DNA from: Drosophila miranda
Lineage: Eukaryota > Arthropoda > Insecta > Diptera > Drosophilidae
Reading direction: 5' to 3'
Assembly (NCBI RefSeq): GCF_003369915.1
Contig: NC_046677.1
Coordinates: 30,770,913-30,834,912, forward strand
DNA length: 64,000 bases
Both the position numbers and the translations under genes were made by a program. Below the pieces are notes generated by a model, which made no database searches, was not told the DNA's origin, and saw only the letters and a list, made by a program, of their open reading frames with translations. This document shows positions 35,216 to 45,644 of this stretch, one piece after another (the first letter of the stretch is position 1; every line of letters begins with the position of its first letter).

Positions 35216-35300
35216 ATGCCAGAGTGACATGCCAACATAATTTTTTTCCAAATTACCAATTTAACCAAATAAAAACTAAAAGTTTAATAATTTCAACAAG

Positions 35301-36365
35301 ATGCCAGACGCCGTGCAGCAAAGTTTTGTCCGTTCCTTCATAGACTATTTGAAGAAGCAGCTGGATCTGATGTCCCCCGATCAGAGCGAGAGCATTGAGG
35401 TGGCCATCCAGTGCCTGCAGGCGGCATTTGATGTCGGCGAAGAGGAAACGGAGGCCGAGCAAATCGAAGCCACCGCACAGAGCACAACGAGTTCACAGCC
35501 CGGCACAGATGCAGCTGCTACAAGCAGCAGCACATCCTCTACCACTACCGTGAACACCAAGAATATCGACATGTTCGAGCTCTTCCAGTCGCTGTACATT
35601 GAACGCAATCCAGAGTCCCTGGCGCTGGCCGAGTCAATCAAGAACGAGGGCAACCGCCTGATGAAGGAGTGTAAGTACAACGAGGCCCTGCTGCAGTACA
35701 ACCGCGCCATCACCTTCGACCCCAAGAACCCGATATTCTACTGCAACCGCGCTGCTGCCCACATCCGTCTGGGTGACAACGAGCGCGCTGTCACCGACTG
35801 CAAGTCATCCCTTCTCTACAACAACAACTACAGCAAGGCTTATAGCCGCCTGGGCGTCGCCTACTCGAACATGGGAAAGTTCAACGAGGCGGAGCAGGCC
35901 TACCGCAAGGCCATTGAATTGGAGCCGGAAAATCTCGATTACAGGAACAACCTGGAAGTGAACCGCAATTCACGCAATCAGCCCCCGCAACTTTCGCACC
36001 TAACCGACGGCCTGAACGCAATGCTGGCTAATCCCACGATCCGCAATCTGTTCAGCAGCGCCGAGATTGACCTGACGCAGCTGCAATCGATGACCCAGAA
36101 TCCCATGGTAATGAACACTATTGGCCAACTGTTTGCCACCATGGGCACCCCAGGCGTCGGCGGAGGACCCGCTGCTCCCGGTGGGGCTGGCCCTGGCGGT
36201 GACGGTGGTGGCGCCGCTCCACAGATCCCACCCATGCCCAACGATATGATGCAGCTGTTCCAAGCCTTCGCCAGCCAACTGGTGGGGGCCCAGAATCCAG
36301 GCGCCGGCAATCCCAATGCTGGTAACGGACAACAGCCGGGCAACCAGCCGCCCCCGAGCATCTGA
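35301..36365 (+). CDS. Sgt: Sgt: small glutamine-rich TPR co-chaperone
   Basis: SGT binds Hsp70/Hsp90 and hands tail-anchored proteins to the GET/TRC pathway with the BAG6 complex. It is a single exon of 354 residues. The N-terminal homodimerisation domain is recognisable from FVRSFIDYLKKQL and EVAIQCLQAAFDVG. A Ser/Thr-rich linker (about 60-95) precedes three TPRs (about 108-225), with NEGNRLMKECKYNEALLQYN, NRAAAHIRLGDNERAV and YSRLGVAYSNMGKFNEAEQA. The C-terminal part has the NP-rich region (LANPTIRNLF) and a Gly/Pro/Gln/Asn-rich tail. Poly(A) signals lie near 36456-36466. Confidence 0.97.
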   Translation: MPDAVQQSFVRSFIDYLKKQLDLMSPDQSESIEVAIQCLQAAFDVGEEETEAEQIEATAQSTTSSQPGTDAAATSSSTSSTTTVNTKNIDMFELFQSLYIERNPESLALAESIKNEGNRLMKECKYNEALLQYNRAITFDPKNPIFYCNRAAAHIRLGDNERAVTDCKSSLLYNNNYSKAYSRLGVAYSNMGKFNEAEQAYRKAIELEPENLDYRNNLEVNRNSRNQPPQLSHLTDGLNAMLANPTIRNLFSSAEIDLTQLQSMTQNPMVMNTIGQLFATMGTPGVGGGPAAPGGAGPGGDGGGAAPQIPPMPNDMMQLFQAFASQLVGAQNPGAGNPNAGNGQQPGNQPPPSI

Positions 36366-37589
36366 ATACAAACTATAATTACTGTATTTTTAATGTTTAA
36401 AAAGTTTCGATTACACATAACATACATATACATAAATATATATTTTTATTGATGGTAATAAATATATACCTACAAAAATATGATCTTATCAGAGAAACAT
36501 AGAACTTTCTCGAACATTTCTTCGATGAGAAACTTTTTCCACGGAGATTACATAATTCAGCGGATAATATTACTTATTCATCCCTCTGCCAAACATAAAT
36601 ATATTCCTTCTAGAAAATATAAATGGCCGAAGCATTTGATACCCTTCCCAATATATCGTTCTTGCTTTCATTTGAAAATTTCGTTGAAGAAACACATTAC
36701 CTAAACTGCACCTTGTTTTCTTCTGTGCTTTGCAAACATAGGCTGAAAATCATAATACCCTCGCCAAAGGGCTAGCAATAAAACGGCTTTGATTTTTGTA
36801 AGTGTTCGTTCGTTAATGTTGCTTTTATTGGATTCAAAAAATTTATGTTTTGCGGTTTGCAGCTCTCTAAGTGGTACAATTATTGATTATATGTTAAATA
36901 AAAACTAATAATTATGCACGTATTGCTTGTAAAAGAAACAAAAGCCGGTTCAAAAAACTCCGTGGCACACAAATAGAATTGGTTGCAATGCCTCGTTGGA
37001 GAACAAAGAATCGGGTTTCAAGATTATGCGGTTATTGTTATTTATGTGGCTTTAATTATGGATTACGTTTAATTAATTTTATAGTTTGATTTTGCAAGAA
37101 TTCTTTTGGCTGGCTCTATTTTTAAATCTTATAATAGACAGAATCGAGTTGGTGGAGCGTGATGTAAGTTGAAACAAGAGCAACGTACGCACGAGTAATG
37201 ATAATGAGAAGAGTGAACGTGGAGCTTGGCGGTTTTTAAAGATTTTATAGCCAAATATCTTTCACAAAACAATAAAAGCAATGAGAGCTAGTGTTGAATT
37301 TTTTTTTTAAATCTTGCTTGCCCTTACACTCCGGGAAAAATTGTGCAATTCTGTAACAAACCAAAGGGAGAAAGTTAATTGGAAAACTGACATTACTTAC
37401 CAGCCGCCGCCAAGAGAAGTCGATTCGTTTGTTTTTGTTTTGTTGTAGTAGACCCTGGCCTAAAGTCGGGACTATTGAAGTTGTTTTATTGTGGACGAAG
37501 ATTTGGGATATTCTAATCTCTGGTAATTGATTTTAGTTTTAGGACTAGGAAAGACACGCCATGCAGAAAGGTGCAGAGTGGCTGGTGCT
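36366..37589. other. Intergenic region between convergent Sgt and Aac11
   Basis: This 1.2-kb AT-rich stretch carries the 3' UTRs of both genes. A minus-strand AATAAA at 37490-37485 lies about 100 bp past the Aac11 stop, and AATAAA signals for Sgt are near 36456-36466. No other gene, RNA or transposon was recognised. Confidence 0.5.
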
Positions 37590-39623
37590 TCAATATCTGT
37601 TGTAGCGTCGATTCCTGTAACCACCGCCACCGCCACGCTGCCTCCCGCGGTTATTGTTGCCGTAGTTTGGATTAACTTTGTGCGAGTATTTGCCAGATGG
37701 TGGCGAATAAAATTTCTGATCGTTTGATGGTCGCGACTTCTTCTCTACGTCCTGGTCTTTCTCCTTGCCGTTGGCTTCGGGTTTCTCCCCGAATGTGATG
37801 GGTGCATGTCGTTTTCCCAGCTTGTTCTGGATATAAACAGAAAGTTTTGAAGTTTTTTGATCTACAGAATCATATAAATTGTTCATATTCTTACAGCTTT
37901 TGGCACAATCCAGGATAATACAATATCATGTTTGAATATGGGCGGTGAATGGAACAAATCGCGTATCAATACATTGATATTTGATGTAGTTTTCAGCGCC
38001 GTTTGCTTCAGTTGATTCTCCTCTGTCTTCAACTCCTCGGCTGATTTTCCCTTTAAAGCCTCCTCTAGTTTTTTAATATACCTGCCACAAGATAAGGAAA
38101 ATTGGTATTCATTCTATTGATTATATCTGTATCGAGTGTGATGCCTACCCCTGTGTTCCCCTGGCTAGATATTGCAATCTAGCACGAAAGTCTTTCAGTT
38201 TCTCAGCGTCTTCTACAAAACTTAAATTAGTTGGATGTTTCTTGCCAAGCGTGTGCAGTGCATAGAGCAGGCATTCGGCATGCGAAAACTCAAACGAGGG
38301 TGGCACATCTACCAGATCCACCTCGCTCAGCTTGGGCAATGGCATGTACTCCTGTGAAATCATCAAAAGGCGTTAAAAATTAAATAATTTGGATGAAGTA
38401 TGTTTGAAATACCAACCAGTAATACATTATAGACATTATTGATGCGGTTGTTAGCATTCTCCAGCTTGTCCGTGTTGGTTATCATCTCGGCAAATACTTT
38501 AAGCAATCTTAATTGGATTTGATCTTGTGACACTGCTGTGGCGATCATGTTCCATGTCGGAATAGGCAACAATTTGTCGCAGACATGGGCAACGAAAGCT
38601 GTCGATTTTATAGTTGTCTATGGATAGCATAAAGAAGAGGTTTAGATTTGTGTATACTAAATACAAGTCCCTTTACTCACCGAAAAGTATGGTGCAGCAG
38701 CAGTGGCACATTGAACGAAACGTTCCACAACCTCATCATCTACAGCAATGATATCTGTATCTGTGTTTTTGAGCTCTGCCTGTTCCATGGCCAGCTTGAC
38801 AAGCTCGGCGTGTCCGGTAATGGTGTTGCCCAGTTTTGTGGCACCCAAAATGGTCATGCACAAATGAAACTCATCGGCCGTGACATCCTGCAGGGCCTTC
38901 TTGATCTCCTCGACAATGTATTCTTCAATTTCCTTGGTTATAACAGTGGGACCCATGGTCAACAACTTGGTTGAAATAAACTTGAAACAGCGCTCTCTTG
39001 TGGGCTCCTCGCCCGTGCCGATTTGTTGGAATATACCGGTTACAACGCTCTTTGTGTCCATTTTGATGATACTTAGCAGTGAATTGTTCACTTGCTGCAG
39101 CTCTGTGGCATCGTCCAGTATCAGCAGCTGAGCGAGAGTGTCGGCCACGCGCGTAGTCGCATCCGGATTTCCCTGACATAATTTGGGCAAATCTTTAATG
39201 GCCTGACGGCGAATCTGGAAATTATGCGATAACATAACATACTGAAGTTAATCGAGAAATGAGGAGAGCTAATGTGCGTGCAAACCTGGTTGTCATCATC
39301 TTCGCAAAGATCGAACTGTGCATCAATAGCTGTTTCGGCCAAATCGGGGAAGTGCTTAAAAAAGTTTCCAATAAATTGCGATGCCAAGCGCTTCTCCTTT
39401 GACGAGCCTTTTACAGCCTTCAGTATTTCCTTATACTCATCCACGTGCTGTAATGAAATGCAAGAACATAACATATTTATTTCTCGCCAAATTCCACATA
39501 GCAACTACAGTTGTAGTGCCGCGTCTTTCAGCAATGGCGGACCGAGCCGCGTACCTCAGAAATTTTATCGCCCGCCTCGGACAATATCTCGTAGCATTTG
39601 TAAAGTCGCTCTATGTTGTCCAT
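37590..39623 (-). CDS. Aac11: Aac11 / apoptosis inhibitor 5 homologue
   Basis: API5/AAC-11 is a nuclear HEAT/ARM-like repeat protein that antagonises E2F-induced apoptosis and interacts with Acinus. The seven exons are 39623-39555, 39447-39286, 39214-38681, 38617-38417, 38351-38149, 38081-37895 and 37826-37590. Together they give 530 residues with all frames joined. The start (MDNIERLYKCYEILSEAGDK) is canonical. The HEAT-like body includes QFIGNFFKHFPDLAETAIDA, IRRQAIKDLPKLCQGN and ISTKLLTMGPTVITKEIEEY. The tail is Lys-rich and ends in Gly/Arg/Tyr sequence (RGGGGGYRNRRYNRY), a plausible nuclear-localisation and RNA-binding tail. The promoter lies next to a dispersed repeat copy. Confidence 0.96.
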
Positions 39624-39777
39624 CTTTTTTAATCAATATACTTCAATAATCACAACAAAATTACACTTTTGCAGTCACTTTTTCACAGATAAACGAATTT
39701 TATAAGCGACAAAGTCCTCACTCCACTTTTTTAATTCCAAAATGGTGAGCAGACTGTCGATAAAATATAATCCAGAA

Positions 39778-40082
39778 ATATAACAAAATATACCGTCCAA
39801 TTTTAAAAACATACCGTAAATATACTGACGAATTCAAGTTCTGTTATACATATTCCTCGATTCTAATATTCCGTCAAATATTACTAGCTAAATAGATCTC
39901 TCAGCCCTGCCCACATAATTTTTTTCCGAATAATGAATCAATTTTCTATTTGACTAGCTTGTTTTAAATACTTTACTTGTTTTCTTGCTACGACGATTGT
40001 TGTTTTTGATCCTCAACAACAATAAAGCGTCTCGTTATGATGATAAACCGAACTTAGCCCACTCCAGAGCCCTCTATTTCAA
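39778..40082 (-). repeat. Dispersed repeat, copy 2, with motif-6-like sites facing Aac11
   Basis: This is the inverted copy of 23451-23770. In the minus direction it carries the same ordered blocks (ATAGAGGGC, TTGTTGTTGAGGA, GGGCAGGGCTGAGAGATCTA, GAACTTGAATTCGTCAGTAT) and ends in GTATATTT/GGTATATTTTG motifs about 155 bp before the Aac11 ATG. The motif-rich end therefore points at the gene it precedes. Confidence 0.7.
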
Positions 40083-40254
40083 TAGTTTAGCTACATCAGG
40101 TAAATGGCTGAAAATAATTACGATTGTAACTTATTGTTGTAGATTCCTGCCATCTTTCATCTGAACTTAAAAAAAACAACACTAACTTTCACCTGAACTG
40201 CGCTAAAATTATTAAATGTTCATTATTTTCGGTGGAAAATTGAAATACCCCTAT

Positions 40255-40560
40255 CGCTTATAACAGGTTAATCGTTCTCCGTCAAGGATTGGAAACCATA
40301 TTGCTCAATTTTGATGTTCCGTCGAAAATTATAAGCTAGATAGAACATTTAGCCATGTCCACATAGTTTTATACGATTGATGTATCAATTTTCTACTTAA
40401 CTGGCTTATTATTAATACTTGCTTTTATTGGATTTTGCGTAAAAAAGGATTTTAGAAAAAATAGAGAAACAATTTCTCAATTTTGATATTCCGTTGAATA
40501 ATGCTGACTAACTAACCCTCAGATCTACAAGATTAGCTAATTTTAAGTACTTCTTTTCAT
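40255..40560 (-). repeat. Diverged third and fourth partial copies of the same dispersed repeat
   Basis: Blocks such as CTCAATTTTGATGTTCCGTC, the AAGCTAGATAGAAC region and ATCAATTTTCTACTTAACTGG follow the order of copy 2, with many substitutions. A shorter block from about 40470 (CAATTTTGATATTCCGTTGA) repeats the start of it. The remainder of 40560-41073 is AT-rich spacer where I see nothing. Confidence 0.5.
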
Positions 40561-41073
40561 TATATTGTGTCTAATACAAGGTTGAAACAAAAAGGATCAA
40601 CAAAAACAATGGCAACGTAAGTGAGTATGGAATGTACTGCGAGGACGATTTGGTAGCGAACAACCTGCGCATGGATGTTTCTATACCCTATCTTCTTTAA
40701 TATTAAAGGTAAATAATTAAATTTAATAGATTGATGAAATTTATCAAATATGCCTTTATACACCAATATAGCGTACATATGTATACCGTCTGCTCAATTT
40801 TCAACTCAAAAAATACCGTTTCGGTAGCAATACCGAAAAAGATACTTTCGATCTATCCACTGGATGGTAGCGCGCTTAAGTCCGTGTCAAAATGTTACCT
40901 GTTAAATTGGCTTTTCAAATATCAAGATAAACTTGTTTAAAAGAATCCATCAACTTTTTTTTGATTTTCCACATATTCATTAATGATGTTTCCAAAGCTC
41001 AGCTAAATATGATAAATTATAAACATTTTTTTTTTGCTAGATATGTTTTAATTATGAGGTAATTAAAAAATCT

Positions 41074-42198
41074 TTACAGAGGTTCATTATATAGGGTTGC
41101 AGCAGAAGAAATTGTGGTGTCGTCATTCAGCGGGCTTGCGGATATGTTATCGAGGGTGTCGGAAAGAGGGAAGGATGACACGTTCTTTGTGTGAATAAGG
41201 GTATGTCTTTTAAGAATGCCTTTGAGTTTAAAAGATTCGGGGCAGTAGGAACATTTGTAGGGCCGTTCATCTGAGTGCGTCCTGATGTGAGTCAAGAGAT
41301 TTCCTCTCTTGCTAAAAGATTTCGAGCAGTACGAACACTGGTGTGGCGAGAGTTCACCTGTGTGAGTACGGGTGTGCATTTGAAGATAGTAGTTTTGATT
41401 AAATGACTTAGGACAGAGAGTGCACTTATATGGTCGCTCCCCGGTGTGTGTACGGATGTGTACCTGGAGGTCGGAATTTTGTATAAAGGACTTCGAGCAG
41501 AGGGAACATTTGTAGGGTCGATAACCAGTGTGCGTTCGAATATGACTCTGAAGAATGTCAGATCGAGTAAAGGACTTGGAGCAGTAAGTGCACTTGTAGG
41601 GTCGCTCCCCCGTGTGGGTGCGGTTGTGTACTTGGAGATGGGACTTTTGTTGAAATGACTTTGTACAGTGAGAGCATTGATATGGTCGATCACCTGTGTG
41701 ATTTCGGGTATGTGATTCAAGATTGGATTTTTGGATGAAGGACTTTGAGCAGTGTGAACATTGGTAGGGTCGTTCATTTGTATGCATTTGTACGTGTCTC
41801 TGCAGATGGAATTTTTGTTTGAAACTCATCGGACAATGAGGACATTTGAACATCATGGCATCGGCTTTAAAATGGTTTGACCGCTCACTTCCACTAGCTG
41901 ACATTTTCCATTTCTCGTCTTCCAGATTATAGCATAAATCTTCTTCTATATCGTCCTCCATCACTGGGAAATATAGTTGATGGCTCTGCTCATAGGTTTT
42001 TATAAGATTGAATGCATTTACAGCATCCTCAAGGCAAGGCGGACATATGTTCTCTGATAGTAAATCGCCTCGCCTTACCTCGTACCCAGTACACTGTGCT
42101 ATCATGTCAGCAATGCAAGTGTCCCATGTGTGTGTCTCATCAAAAATGTTTGTGAGTGCTGCGGAGTTTCCCATGCAAACTCTGCACGTTTCCTCCAT
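41074..42198 (-). CDS. ZAD zinc-finger protein 1 of the cluster (ZAD + 8 C2H2 fingers)
   Basis: A probable nuclear DNA-binding regulator of 374 residues. The N-terminal ZAD (about 1-76) has the zinc-binding pairs C5/C8 and C52/C55 (CRVC and CPPC) and is expected to dimerise. An acidic linker follows (about 77-115). Eight C2H2 fingers run from about 117, with linkers of TGERPYKC or TGDRPYQC type. The tail after the last finger is about 40 residues, Ser/Thr-rich and probably disordered. An acceptor-like TACTTGCAG lies 5 bases before the ATG and is repeated in the paralogues, suggesting a 5' UTR intron. I cannot assign a D. melanogaster orthologue. Confidence 0.9.
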   Translation of the reverse strand: MEETCRVCMGNSAALTNIFDETHTWDTCIADMIAQCTGYEVRRGDLLSENICPPCLEDAVNAFNLIKTYEQSHQLYFPVMEDDIEEDLCYNLEDEKWKMSASGSERSNHFKADAMMFKCPHCPMSFKQKFHLQRHVQMHTNERPYQCSHCSKSFIQKSNLESHTRNHTGDRPYQCSHCTKSFQQKSHLQVHNRTHTGERPYKCTYCSKSFTRSDILQSHIRTHTGYRPYKCSLCSKSFIQNSDLQVHIRTHTGERPYKCTLCPKSFNQNYYLQMHTRTHTGELSPHQCSYCSKSFSKRGNLLTHIRTHSDERPYKCSYCPESFKLKGILKRHTLIHTKNVSSFPLSDTLDNISASPLNDDTTISSAATLYNEPL

Positions 42199-42368
42199 TG
42201 TCCTGCAAGTAAATGAATCGTAAATAAAGGGAGTCTAAGAACGCAACATTACTTGCGGGAATCGAGTCGACATAACAACAACCAACCAAATTGTGCGGCT
42301 TCTTCGAATTTCTAATGTTTCCTTGCTCCAATTTGTTTTGTTTCAAGAAAATGTTTACGAAAACTGTG

Positions 42369-42379
42369 CTGTTAGGCGC
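42369..42379 (-). promoter_or_regulatory. Shared upstream motif of ZAD gene 1 (CTGTTAGGCGC on plus)
   Basis: CTGTTAGGCGC on the plus strand begins 171 bp upstream of the ATG. On the gene strand it reads GCGCCTAACAG, preceded by TTTTTG. The same motif stands at nearly the same distance before four other ZAD genes in the cluster. Confidence 0.55.
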
Positions 42380-42398
42380 CAAAAACATCTGTTGTAAT

Positions 42399-43043
42399 AT
42401 TATGTTAGCGGAATAATTCGTATGGGCTGGTTCTTTTAAAATATGGGTATGCCTGAAAGTGAATTAGATTGGCTTGGTATTAATATTCGGTGATATGACT
42501 GTGGTATACTGCAAAAACTACAACAGAGGCTCGGTCTGGATTTTGATCAAATATAATGGAGAATTCATGATATGATCATACATTTTATGGTTGAAATTAT
42601 TGGGACACGAGCCACAACATCTAAAACCAATCTCCCGAAATCGCTTTCGCAGATCAATATTCAAAACATGAGCGCTGCCAAACTGTGGAAAATTAAAATC
42701 TACTACAAGTCGGGCTTAGAGATGATTGCTTGTAAGATTTATTATATACGTATATAATTCCATCAATTAATTTTCTTCATACATGTATGTTATGTATTTA
42801 TTCTTAAAATCGAAACTGTTCTGAATAATAAATCTAATCTATTATTTTTCCATATTCTATTGTATTGTGTATGTTATATGTGGTCAGCTTAGGTTGAAAT
42901 TGTGACGGATCTTTTTTGATGATCCCAATTGTTGACCATCTAGATAAAGTAGTTCCTCAGTACCGTCCTAAAGTACCTCAATTAGCGTTGTATCCCTTTC
43001 AAATAGTATCAATAATTCACTCGCATTCGAATCTTCGAAGTCT
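42399..43043. other. Spacer between zinc-finger genes 1 and 2
   Basis: AT-rich sequence without a recognisable gene. It holds the distal upstream region of gene 1 and the 3' flank of gene 2. Nothing else was recognised. Confidence 0.4.
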
Positions 43044-44333
43044 TTAAAGAGGTTCTTTTTTTAAGGGTAAGAACTCGTAGGGTTCAGGATGAACACATAA
43101 GTCATTGTTTGTGTGGGTAAGGATGTGTTTTGTGTAGCTTTTGTTTTTGTGTTTAAATGACTTGGAGCAGTAGGAGCATTTGAAGGGTAGCTCCCCCGTG
43201 TGGGTACGACTGTGTCTTTGGAGATGATATTTCTGTTTAAATGACTTCGAGCATTGAGAGCATTGGTAGGGTCGATCCCCTAAGTGAGTACGGATGTGTG
43301 CGTCAAGCTTAGATTTGCGTAAGAAGGACTTTGAGCAATCGCTGCATTTGTAGGGTCGTTCATCCGTGTGCATTTTGTCATTGCTTGTGTGAGTAAGGAT
43401 GTGTTTTGTGTAGCTTTTGTTTTTGTATCTAAATGACTTGGAGCAGAAGGAGCATTTGAAGGGTAGCTCCCCCGTGTGGGTACGAATGTGTCCTTGAAGA
43501 TGAGAGTTTTGTTGAAATGACTTCGAGCAGTGAGGGCATTTGTGGGGTCGATCCCCTGTGTGAATACGGATGTGTGCATCAAGTTTCGATTTGTGTAGAA
43601 AGGACCTTGAGCAATCGCTGCATTTGAAGGGTAGTTCATCCGTGTGCATTCGAATGTGAACTCGTAGGCTTTCTGGAAAGGTAAACTGTTTGGAACAGTG
43701 AGGACACTCGTAAGATTCTTCTGTCTCCTTCGAGTGCGTGCGGATATGAACTGTGAGGTGTTTGGATTGGGCATAGGCCTTAGGGCAGTGAGTACACTTA
43801 AACGGTCGCTCTCCCGTATGAGTACGGAGGTGTTTTTCGAGCTCGTAGTTATGCTTAAAAAATTTTCCGCATTGGGGACATAGGAAGGTTCGATCATCTG
43901 TGTGGGTACGCATGTGTTCTGTGAGATAGGATTTTTGTTGAAAGGATTTTGTGCATTCAGAGCATTTGAAGGGTCGTTCACTCGAGTGCGTACGGATGTG
44001 TCTTTCAAGATTTGATTTTTGCGGGAAGGTTTTCGAGCATAACGAGCATTCGTACGGTCTTTCACCAGTGTGGCTACGCATGTGTATTGTAAGATCGCAT
44101 TCTCGTGGATAGGACTTCGAGCATTCGGAGCATTGATAGGGTCGCTCGCCGATATGTGAACGGATGTGAACCGAAAGTGTTCCAGCTTGGGCAAAGCACT
44201 TAGAGCAGTGCTTACACTTATAGGGCTTCTTATCAGTGTGCTTACGGATGTGCAGTTCAAATTCGTCTTTGTCCAAAAATCCTTTTAAGCAAATCTCGCA
44301 CATTATATCGCTCCAATCTTTATTAGGTTCCAT
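43044..44333 (-). CDS. Zinc-finger protein 2 of the cluster (14 C2H2 fingers, no ZAD)
   Basis: A 429-residue paralogue that lacks the N-terminal ZAD. The ATG at 44333 (MEPNKDWSDIMCEICLKGF) is chosen because an acceptor (TTTATTTACAG) lies 5 bases before it, as in the sister genes; the open frame continues to 44387 only through a TTTA microsatellite. Fourteen fingers are visible. Fingers 9-11 and 12-14 are an internal duplication joined by NDKMHTDERP. Fingers 11 and 14 have a longer helix region (KNKSYTKHILTH), also found in the last finger of genes 3 and 6. Upstream sequence resembles genes 3 and 6 to about 44490, then diverges. Confidence 0.88.
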   Translation of the reverse strand: MEPNKDWSDIMCEICLKGFLDKDEFELHIRKHTDKKPYKCKHCSKCFAQAGTLSVHIRSHIGERPYQCSECSKSYPRECDLTIHMRSHTGERPYECSLCSKTFPQKSNLERHIRTHSSERPFKCSECTKSFQQKSYLTEHMRTHTDDRTFLCPQCGKFFKHNYELEKHLRTHTGERPFKCTHCPKAYAQSKHLTVHIRTHSKETEESYECPHCSKQFTFPESLRVHIRMHTDELPFKCSDCSRSFLHKSKLDAHIRIHTGDRPHKCPHCSKSFQQNSHLQGHIRTHTGELPFKCSFCSKSFRYKNKSYTKHILTHTSNDKMHTDERPYKCSDCSKSFLRKSKLDAHIRTHLGDRPYQCSQCSKSFKQKYHLQRHSRTHTGELPFKCSYCSKSFKHKNKSYTKHILTHTNNDLCVHPEPYEFLPLKKEPL

Positions 44334-44389
44334 TTTTCCTGTAAATAAATATATATAAATAAATAAATAAATAATATTAATAAACATAG

Positions 44390-45644
44390 TTCAGGACGCA
44401 CAATAGCGAATTTAGGCGAACATAAACAACGTACCAAATTGTGCAGCTTTTCTGTATTTAATTTTATCTTTTTATGGATTTGTATTACCTCGCTGCCCTT
44501 GAGTGACGTGGGATTATTTGGTCGCCCGCCTCCGCGAAGGTGGAAATTACCAAGTCAAGGAATAGTAGATGTTAGCATTTGACATCAATCATTAAGTTCA
44601 TTAACTCTTGGTACGCGGTGACGTTTTTTTTTTTTTTCAAAGAACTTGTAAATATCATTATATTTTCTTAGAGATGGGAAGTTTTTCCCTGTTGTGATGT
44701 ACTTGATACGATTAAAAATAGTCGATACTATCGCAAATAGCACACATGTTACTTGGAACAGTCGAACTTCCATACGACGTTTTCTATATAACGAATTTAT
44801 TTCCAGAATACTGATTTTTTGTACATGCTTTTTGACAAGTGTGTGCCTATTAAATGCGTTAGCGCTGAGCAGTCTTTTGCTTCTTTTTTATGGGCATGAA
44901 AATCACTAATAATCGGCACTATCGTGTAAATTTGATCACTTTGTAGAAGCTGGAGAAACACCGATGTATGCGGACATCGATGTTTTCGATAGAAAAACAT
45001 CGATGAAACATCTATGTTTTTCAAATTTTCCCTTCAGATTAGGCCAAAGTGGGTATGAAATGAATATACTAATAAATTGTGAAATACACTTGTAACAGTG
45101 TCTGAATACACAGAAGTCTGGATAGAAAATGTGGATGCTCTAGCTCTTATAGTCTTTGAGATATACATAGGTGCTCATGAAGACGGACAGACCGACATGG
45201 CTATTGATGCTGATCAAGAATATATATACTTAATGGGGTCGGAAATGCTTCTAATTTAATATAATTTTCTAAATCTAAAATACTCCTACACTCTTTGAGT
45301 ATCGGGAATAAAAACAAGGGTGCCCACAGCCGGTAACATGACGGCGCAATCACAATAAAAATCATTTTTTCTATATTGTGCTCACAGCCACTACACAAAT
45401 GCATATATTTATTTCGTTATCAACACGAATACTGCGTATTCTCAACAAAGACGACTAACAATACTCAAATCAGTTCCTTAGTTCCTTCTGTGAATACTTA
45501 AATTACCGTTGTATTCCCTAATTCTCTCGCATTCGAACGTGAGCCCAAAAGTTTAATTTGTTTGATCTGAGCATGCAGATGCAATTTTTAAAATCTTTAA
45601 GGAACTTCAAGATCAAGCTTGAAACATTTTTTTACAAATGTGAT
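44390..45644. other. Spacer between zinc-finger genes 2 and 3
   Basis: It contains the 5' flank of gene 2 with a TTTA microsatellite (about 44341-44385) and AT-rich sequence with a run of about 14 T near 44624-44637. No gene was recognised. Confidence 0.4.

Noticed and set aside
41100-42000. Regularly spaced repeats resembling a CRISPR array
   Set aside because: The 84-bp periodicity encodes C2H2 fingers and linkers; this is a fly genome and the repeats are not identical.
43280-44260. Long alternative-frame ORF (326 codons) on the same strand inside zinc-finger gene 2; similar ones in the other cluster members
   Set aside because: They are shadows of the periodic 84-bp finger repeat, Thr/Ser/Asn-rich and without domains.
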